Made by a program: the position numbers and the translations under genes
Shown: piece by piece, positions 59,368 to 64,000 of the stretch
Position numbering within the stretch: position 1 is the stretch's first letter
Layout: the number at the start of each line of letters is the position of its first letter
DNA from: Bacillus sp. B15-48
Lineage (GTDB): Bacteria; Bacillota; Bacilli; Bacillales; Cytobacillaceae
Direction of reading: 5' to 3'
Length of the DNA stretch: 64,000 nucleotides
NCBI RefSeq assembly: GCF_016879755.1
Contig: NZ_WOFU01000003.1
Location: 496,001-560,000 of the forward strand
Notes under the pieces: model-generated
What the model was told of the DNA's origin: nothing
What the model saw: only the letters and a program-made list of their open reading frames with translations
Databases searched by the model: none

Positions 59368-59832
59368 TTGACATGGACAGTTGCTATTACCGTATTGATT
59401 GGAATTATTCTTAAAATGGCTATGAGTCCTCCAAGTATTGTTGTCGGATGGCTGGTAAGTAAATTTGCACTTCATCCAAAACTTCATTCAGAAAATGTGA
59501 CTGTTACATTTAACGGAAAGCAATTAGAAGACGAAGAAAAAATTAGATTTACTGCCTATTTTAATGAAGCTACGTTACTAGAAAAACATTTTATCTTTCC
59601 AGGCAATGAACATTTGTTTTTACAGCCAGAAACCGACGTTACTCCATTTGTAATCACCGTAAAAAATGGCAAAAAGGATGTTAATTTCTTTGTTTATAAT
59701 TATGTTGATCGAGTTGATGTAGTCAAGCAATCCAACAAGAAAGTTGAATCTTATAGTCTTAGATCTAATCATCTACAAACATTTACTTTATCAACTAAGG
59801 TGAATGTGATCAAAAGCTACATGTACAATTAA
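59368..59832 (+). CDS. YfmQ-like protein
   Basis: 154 residues starting at a TTG (AAGGAG 10 nt upstream). N-terminal membrane segment (VAITVLIGIILKMAM, SIVVGWLVSKFAL) followed by a soluble domain that starts KLHSENVTVTFNGKQLEDEEK. It matches the Bacillus YfmQ pattern as I recall it. Function unknown. Followed by a terminator at 59857-59932. Confidence 0.7.
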   Translation: MTWTVAITVLIGIILKMAMSPPSIVVGWLVSKFALHPKLHSENVTVTFNGKQLEDEEKIRFTAYFNEATLLEKHFIFPGNEHLFLQPETDVTPFVITVKNGKKDVNFFVYNYVDRVDVVKQSNKKVESYSLRSNHLQTFTLSTKVNVIKSYMYN

Positions 59833-59856
59833 CATTCAATAACATGATTTACGTAC

Positions 59857-59932
59857 CAAAAAACTCCTATTGTAGAAGTGATGACCTTGTTATGTTCCTA
59901 AACAAAACAAGTATTCTACAAAGGAGTTTTTC
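59857..59932 (+). terminator. Intrinsic terminator after YfmQ-like gene
   Basis: AAAACTCCTATTGTAGAA...TTCTACAAAGGAGTTTTT with a long internal loop. Confidence 0.7.
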
Positions 59933-59936
59933 AATT

Positions 59937-60241
59937 ATAATTAGAAGTAAAGGCATCAATTAAATGTTTAATGATAAAGTTGCGGGTATCGTTAGCTGTT
60001 TTAAGCAGACCTTGCTGCACAACACCTCTTCGATAGGAGACAAGAACCCGCGGAGATAAGTAATTAAATAATTTATATATATGGATGTTTGACAACTTTG
60101 CGGCCCTTTGCCAAACGTTCGTCTTAACAGCTTACTGATGTAACTGCTAATACTGACCACTAAATGCTGCTCAACCTTTTGCTCCCCTCTTTCATTTGAA
60201 ATGGCAAATTTAAATTCAATACTTAGTATGTACAAAGACAT
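59937..60241 (-). pseudogene. DUF2294-type gene, frameshifted
   Basis: The frame from about 60235 encodes SISSYISKLLRRTFGKGPQS and YLITYLRGFLSPIEEVL, the DUF2294 signature. It then continues in another frame as QQGLLKTANDTRNFIIKHLI (about 60005-59945), so a single frameshift separates the halves. No good start codon was found. It is a decayed gene in a region with other remnants. Confidence 0.65.
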
Positions 60242-60265
60242 TTCAAATAAAAGAGAAAAGATGAT

Positions 60266-60805
60266 TTAGCGAAAATGAAAGATTAAGTATTTTTTATCAT
60301 GTTCATAATCTCGGAGAATAAATACATCATCGATTGTTCGTCCAAAGAATTCCTCAAAAACAGTTATATTATTCCTAAGGTTCAGCTTCATCTCTCTCGT
60401 ATGACCATGCAGTATATCTGTATACCCACGTTGATACAGAAAACGATCGAAGGAGTGCATAACACCTTTACACTCGACAATACACTAGTTTTGTTCCGAT
60501 TTCAAAACCCTAAATCGTTCTGGAGCTTTATGTTCTTTGGCATCTACGCGGAACATTAGGTGTAACAAGTCCTTTAAATCAATTTATGATCCCTGCTGAG
60601 GGAGTTTTAGCGAAAAATGAAGAAACTCAGCTGGCACATCAGTTTCGCGCTTTGCGTAACCTGTCAGTTTCTCATAAGCCATATTTACAAAAACTAATTT
60701 TCCTTTTAAATCGATGATAAAAGAAGCTTTATTAACGGGAAGGTAGGAGTTTATATTCGAATCTATGTACAAGTTTAGTAATCTGTTTTCCTGTAATTCT
60801 TCCAT
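60266..60805 (-). pseudogene. PAS-domain protein remnants
   Basis: The frame beginning at ATG 60805 has a PAS-type segment (KASFIIDLKGKLVFVNMAYE then KLTGYAKRETDV) and stops at 60584. Reading continues in the same frame past the stop (IDLKDLLHLMFRVDAKEHKA), past a TAG, and on to MHSFDRFLYQRGYTDILHGH and EEFFGRTIDDVFILRDYEHD, ending at 60266. Two in-frame stops therefore divide one reading frame of about 180 codons. Probably a decayed sensor or PAS-linked protein. Confidence 0.55.
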
Positions 60806-60829
60806 TTAGTAAGCCCCCCTTCTAAAAAA

Positions 60830-60877
60830 AATTAAAGCCAAAAAAGAGCACACATTTCCCGCTCTTTTTTGGCTTTA
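60830..60877. terminator. Bidirectional hairpin
   Basis: AAAGCCAAAAAAGAGC/GCTCTTTTTTGGCTTT; upstream of the PAS remnants. Confidence 0.7.
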
Positions 60878-60988
60878 ATTTCCCTTTATGTAACTGAATC
60901 AATTTCATAAATGCCTTTTTTAAAAAAACACAAACCAACAGAATTATTAGTTACCCAAATTTTTAAATTTACATCTGCTGAATTAGAT

Positions 60989-61114
60989 GTTGATTTCCGT
61001 TCCAGGCGGCGCTTTCCGCGGGCGGACCGTGAGCCTCCTCGTCGCTTTGCTCCTGCGGGGTCTCACCTGGTCACGCTTCTCCCGCAGGAGTCGCCGCCTT
61101 CCACTCCAATCAAC
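60989..61114. repeat. GC-rich imperfect palindromic repeat
   Basis: About 126 nt begins GTTGATTTCCGTTCCAGGCG and ends CCTTCCACTCCAATCAAC. Arms include GCGGGCGGACC and CCTGCGGGGTC segments. This type is widespread in Bacillaceae; often in intergenic regions. Strikingly GC-rich compared with its surroundings. Confidence 0.75.
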
Positions 61115-61154
61115 AGGTTCTTTATTTAGAGTTGATAATACCACAGTTACTAAT

Positions 61155-62558
61155 TTAGGCAACTTGTTTTTTATTTAATAAGGTATCGATGCGATTAGCA
61201 GCTAACCTTGATGCATTATAAACTAACGTTACTAAATCAAAGTGAACTTTTGCGCGTTTCCCTGTACGATAAGGAACATTGTTTAGTTGAAAGTACAATT
61301 TGAGATATGCATTCACTCTTTCTACAGCTGTGCGGCTTTTAAAGATTGTTTTCCAAGCCCTCGAACCTCTTGCAGGTGCAGTATATCTCCTTAGATCTGT
61401 AGTGATTTTTACTTTATAAATCTTTTGACATATCCCTTCGTTAGCTAAAGGGCAGTCTTTGCATTCCTTTGGCCTTGTGTATTTGAGTGTTTCGTATTTT
61501 GGATCGAAACTATCATAGCGATACGAATGCTCTCGGAAACAAGTGGGAGCGAAATGTTTATCGAACCCTTCGGGCTCAGGTTCATTACGTTTGTTATAGG
61601 CAATAACGGACTGTTGGCCCATACGGTGAATTTGTTCATAAATCGGTTCGTAATCATAGCCTGCATCCATCGTTCCATATTTTATAGTAAGGGGGAGTTT
61701 TTCAATCCCTTTCAATAATGGAATGGCTGCTTTACCATCATTTAGGTTGCCTGAACTCATGATGGATTGAAGGATATACTGACTTTTTGTACCAACCGCA
61801 AGATGAGCTTTAAAACCATACCAGAATTCATTTTTTCCTTCGCTGTTTTTCTTAACACCCCATTCTGGATTTTGGGGAATTTCGGTACGAAGTTGTTCCA
61901 AAGAAACGTCCAACTGCTCTTCAATTTTCTTTTCAAAAAGAGGGAGATTGGCTTCAAGTTCTGCTTGTTCAACTAGCCATTGTTCTCTTTCCTCTTTTGT
62001 TTTACGCCCACGTTTTTTTGGCTCAGTTTTTGGTTTTTCCTCTTTAGGGGGAGCTTGATCTTTGGCTTCAAAGTGTGTGGCATCAATGGATACAGTATCA
62101 TCCGTAATAAAACCTTCTGTAATAGCTTGATGTAGAATCGTTTCATTAGCTTCTTCAAGAGCAGTTGATTCACTAATGATCGTAATCATCCTTGAATAGG
62201 CTGATTACGAGGGAATACTATCAGAAACCAAAAAACCGCAATCTAAACGGAAAATCATATCATTTTTTAATCGCTTAACAAGGTCCTTGATAAATGGAAT
62301 CCGTTCCGTTAATCGAGCAACAAGCGAGTAAATCATAGCCGTATAGTTCAGTTTGACTGGTCTACCAAAACGAGACTTCTTCGTTACCACAGCGAAGATT
62401 GGCTCAATGTCAATGGCTGAAAAAATAGCTTCAAACCGATGGGTAGGTTCTAAATCGTATAATTCTTGTAGGTCAAACAGGCTTCCTTGTCGTATAATAG
62501 GCATAGGGAGTCTTCCTCCAGTCTTATTAGTTTGTGTGGTGCTTACTAAATTCGACAT
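61155..62558 (-). mobile_element. IS1182-family transposase with an in-frame stop
   Basis: Two readable halves: 62558-62205 (N-terminal, FGRPVKLNYTAMIYSLVARL) and 62189-61155 (catalytic part with DTVSIDATHFEAKDQAPP, TMDAGYDYEPIYEQIHRMG and TAVERVNAYLKLYFQ). They are joined in one frame by a single TAA (62205-62207) where DSIPS[x]SAYSRM is expected, so one nucleotide change (for instance GAA to TAA) inactivated it. Terminal inverted repeats could not be identified by eye. About 468 codons if repaired, the usual length for IS1182. Confidence 0.88.
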
Positions 62559-62878
62559 TTTGGGGAGGTACTCCTTTTTTTAGTGCTTAAAAGCCTTGAG
62601 CCCGTTGGGCTCATAATTATGAAATTGATTCAACTAAATAATCATATCGAAAAGAAATTAATATGTTTGTTTTTTTATGAATTTAAAACAACAGAAGCAT
62701 TCTTTCCTCTGTTCCATTTATAATGGTACCCTTTTACGTGAACCGATTCAATATTATTGCATTTATTTCCCATGTTCTTGTTATTAACAGTGGCGGTGGC
62801 ATTACCGGGAAAAGGTAAAAGGGGTCCCCCCAGTGAAGTAAAGTTCACTTCCTTCGAGGGACTGACCCACTGGCCTTA
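62559..62878. other. Intergenic stretch with repeat unit
   Basis: Contains part of the IS1182 upstream region and a GGGTCCCCCCAGTGAAG...GAGGGACTGACCC repeat unit (62821-62869). No gene. Confidence 0.5.
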
Positions 62879-63763
62879 CTAATCAATTAAACCAGCTTCT
62901 TGTAAAAACTCCTTTGCGACAACTTCAACCATCATGCCTTCGTTATCCACTTTAGCATTCATCGCTCGCATCGTCTGTTCATCAATTTTACCTTCTAGCT
63001 GCCGTAATACCCCCTCTAGTTCAGGATATTTTTCGAGCGCTTCTTCTAACACTAGAGGAAGGGCGTGATATGGTGGAAAGTAAGACTTATCGTCTTCGAG
63101 TACTCTCAAATCGTAGATCTGTAATTGACCATCTGTTGTGTAGGAATTGATTACATCCACTTCACCTTCAGCAATTGCACGATACATCATCCCATGGTCC
63201 ATTCCCTTTACACCTTTAAACTTTAAATCATATTCTTCTTGAAACCCTGGTAAACCGTCCGGACGATCAATGAATTCAAAAACAGCCCCAAGCGTAAATT
63301 GTTCGGAAACGTCCGCAAAGTCACTGAATGTTTCTACGCCAAGTCTCTCTGCTGATGTTTCGTCTAATGCCAGTGTGTACGTATTATTAAACCCAAATGT
63401 ATTAAATGCCACAATATTATCCTTTGCAACAAGTTCCTTCGTTTTTGCTAAGGTTTCTTCTGCCGTTCCGGGAGATTCACCATAATACGTAATCACAATC
63501 GTACCTGTATAATCTGGTATCACATGAATACTGCCATTCATCAAGGCATTCCAAACAACATTTGAACCACCAAGATTTTCCTTATATACGACATTTATAT
63601 CCGTCTTCTCTTCAATCAATTGACCCATAATATACGATAAAATGATGCTTTCAGTATTATTTCGAGAACCAATCGTGAGTGTATCGTCATTATGTAAGAT
63701 GCACCCGCCTAGTAGAATAACCATAATAAAAGCGATAAAAAGCAAAATTAATTTTTTCTTCAT
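62879..63763 (-). CDS. Glycine betaine/choline-type ABC substrate-binding lipoprotein
   Basis: 294 residues with lipobox LLGGC (Cys 21). The OpuCC/OsmX-like core is visible: DTLTIGSRNNTESIILSYIM, HVIPDYTGTIVITYYG, then the GEVDVINSYTTDGQLQIYDL loop and KSYFPPYHALPLVL typical of the QAT-type SBPs that bind betaine or choline. The preceding gene is a permease of the same system. It probably helps osmoprotectant uptake. The stop lies close to a repeat unit. Confidence 0.9.
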   Translation of the reverse strand: MKKKLILLFIAFIMVILLGGCILHNDDTLTIGSRNNTESIILSYIMGQLIEEKTDINVVYKENLGGSNVVWNALMNGSIHVIPDYTGTIVITYYGESPGTAEETLAKTKELVAKDNIVAFNTFGFNNTYTLALDETSAERLGVETFSDFADVSEQFTLGAVFEFIDRPDGLPGFQEEYDLKFKGVKGMDHGMMYRAIAEGEVDVINSYTTDGQLQIYDLRVLEDDKSYFPPYHALPLVLEEALEKYPELEGVLRQLEGKIDEQTMRAMNAKVDNEGMMVEVVAKEFLQEAGLID

Positions 63764-63764
63764 C

Positions 63765-64000
63765 CTATTTCAACCCTTCTGGTGTAGACCAACGTTCAAG
63801 CCTGTTGAAGGAAAACTCAAGCAAAAGCGCTAATATAGCAGCAGGGATCGCTCCTAAAAATATTAAACCATCTATTCCCCGTGTAATGCCTAAGAATATA
63901 AAGTCTCCAAGCCCACCAGCTCCTATAAATGCTGCCAATGTCGCATTTCCCACGTTAATAACGGCAGCGGTACGGACTCCAGCCATTATAATTGGTAACG
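63765..64000 (-). CDS. ABC transporter permease (OpuCB/OpuBB-type), partial
   Basis: The last 78 codons are in the window: LPIIMAGVRTAAVINVGNAT followed by AAFIGAGGLGDFIFLGI is the EAA-type loop of betaine/choline permeases. The protein ends in EFSFNRLERWSTPEGLK. The start lies outside the window. It abuts the substrate-binding gene, with 1 nt spacing, so they are one operon. Confidence 0.88.
   Translation of the reverse strand, partial: LPIIMAGVRTAAVINVGNATLAAFIGAGGLGDFIFLGITRGIDGLIFLGAIPAAILALLLEFSFNRLERWSTPEGLK

Overview
The window looks like a chromosomal segment of a spore-forming member of the Bacillaceae (low-GC Firmicute). The support is indirect: low GC content, AAGGAGG-type ribosome binding sites with frequent TTG/GTG starts, CotF-like spore coat proteins, a leucine T-box leader, and YqaE, Ctc/L25, FbpA, YusW-like and YfmQ-like proteins. 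I cannot name the species. Many short palindromic repeats, IS remnants and broken genes show an active accessory landscape.

Layout. 1-6.7 kb: a partial UvrA-family ATPase, a YqaE/Pmp3 peptide, a luciferase-like oxidoreductase, a PD-(D/E)XK nuclease, an IS91 transposase fragment cut by a palindromic repeat end, and a DoxX-dioxygenase pair. 6.9-17 kb and 21.6-23.5 kb: a zinc-starvation island. It holds zinc-independent ribosomal proteins S14 and L33 (plus an L33 remnant), three COG0523 GTPases and a fourth remnant, a permease pair, a His-rich protein, dCTP deaminase with MoaB, and a 2Fe-2S protein. Seven near-consensus Zur-type operators accompany these genes. Two copies of a palindrome-ended element carrying a covarying RNA structure lie inside the island (about 13.5 and 23.5 kb). 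17.6-43 kb: AzlCD, small proteins, a class III aminotransferase, a CPG-type P1B ATPase, an HMA peptide, SDRs, MEDS, YfhP-like, L25, a PucR/old-yellow-enzyme pair, a DAO-type oxidase, CotF proteins, a Dps-like protein and a large catalase.

45.7-55 kb: a thiazole/oxazole-modified microcin (TOMM) cluster of the heterocycloanthracin/sonorensin type. It comprises a precursor with 16 cysteines in two different spacings, a ThiF-like protein, a fused cyclodehydratase with YcaO, and a two-domain SagB dehydrogenase split by a frameshift in a G8 run. A class-C-like group II intron sits immediately behind the precursor's intrinsic terminator, separating precursor from modification operon. 55.4-64 kb: a Uma2 nuclease, leuA with T-box, small proteins, decayed PAS and DUF2294 genes, an IS1182 element with an in-frame stop, and a glycine betaine/choline-type ABC transporter running off the end.

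How it works together. The zinc island reads as a Zur regulon: when zinc is scarce, zinc-free ribosomal proteins and probably a zinc-independent dCTP deaminase replace zinc-requiring versions while COG0523 proteins deliver metal. The TOMM cluster should make a heavily thiazoline/thiazole-modified peptide, although its dehydrogenase frameshift and the intron raise doubt that it is fully functional in this strain.
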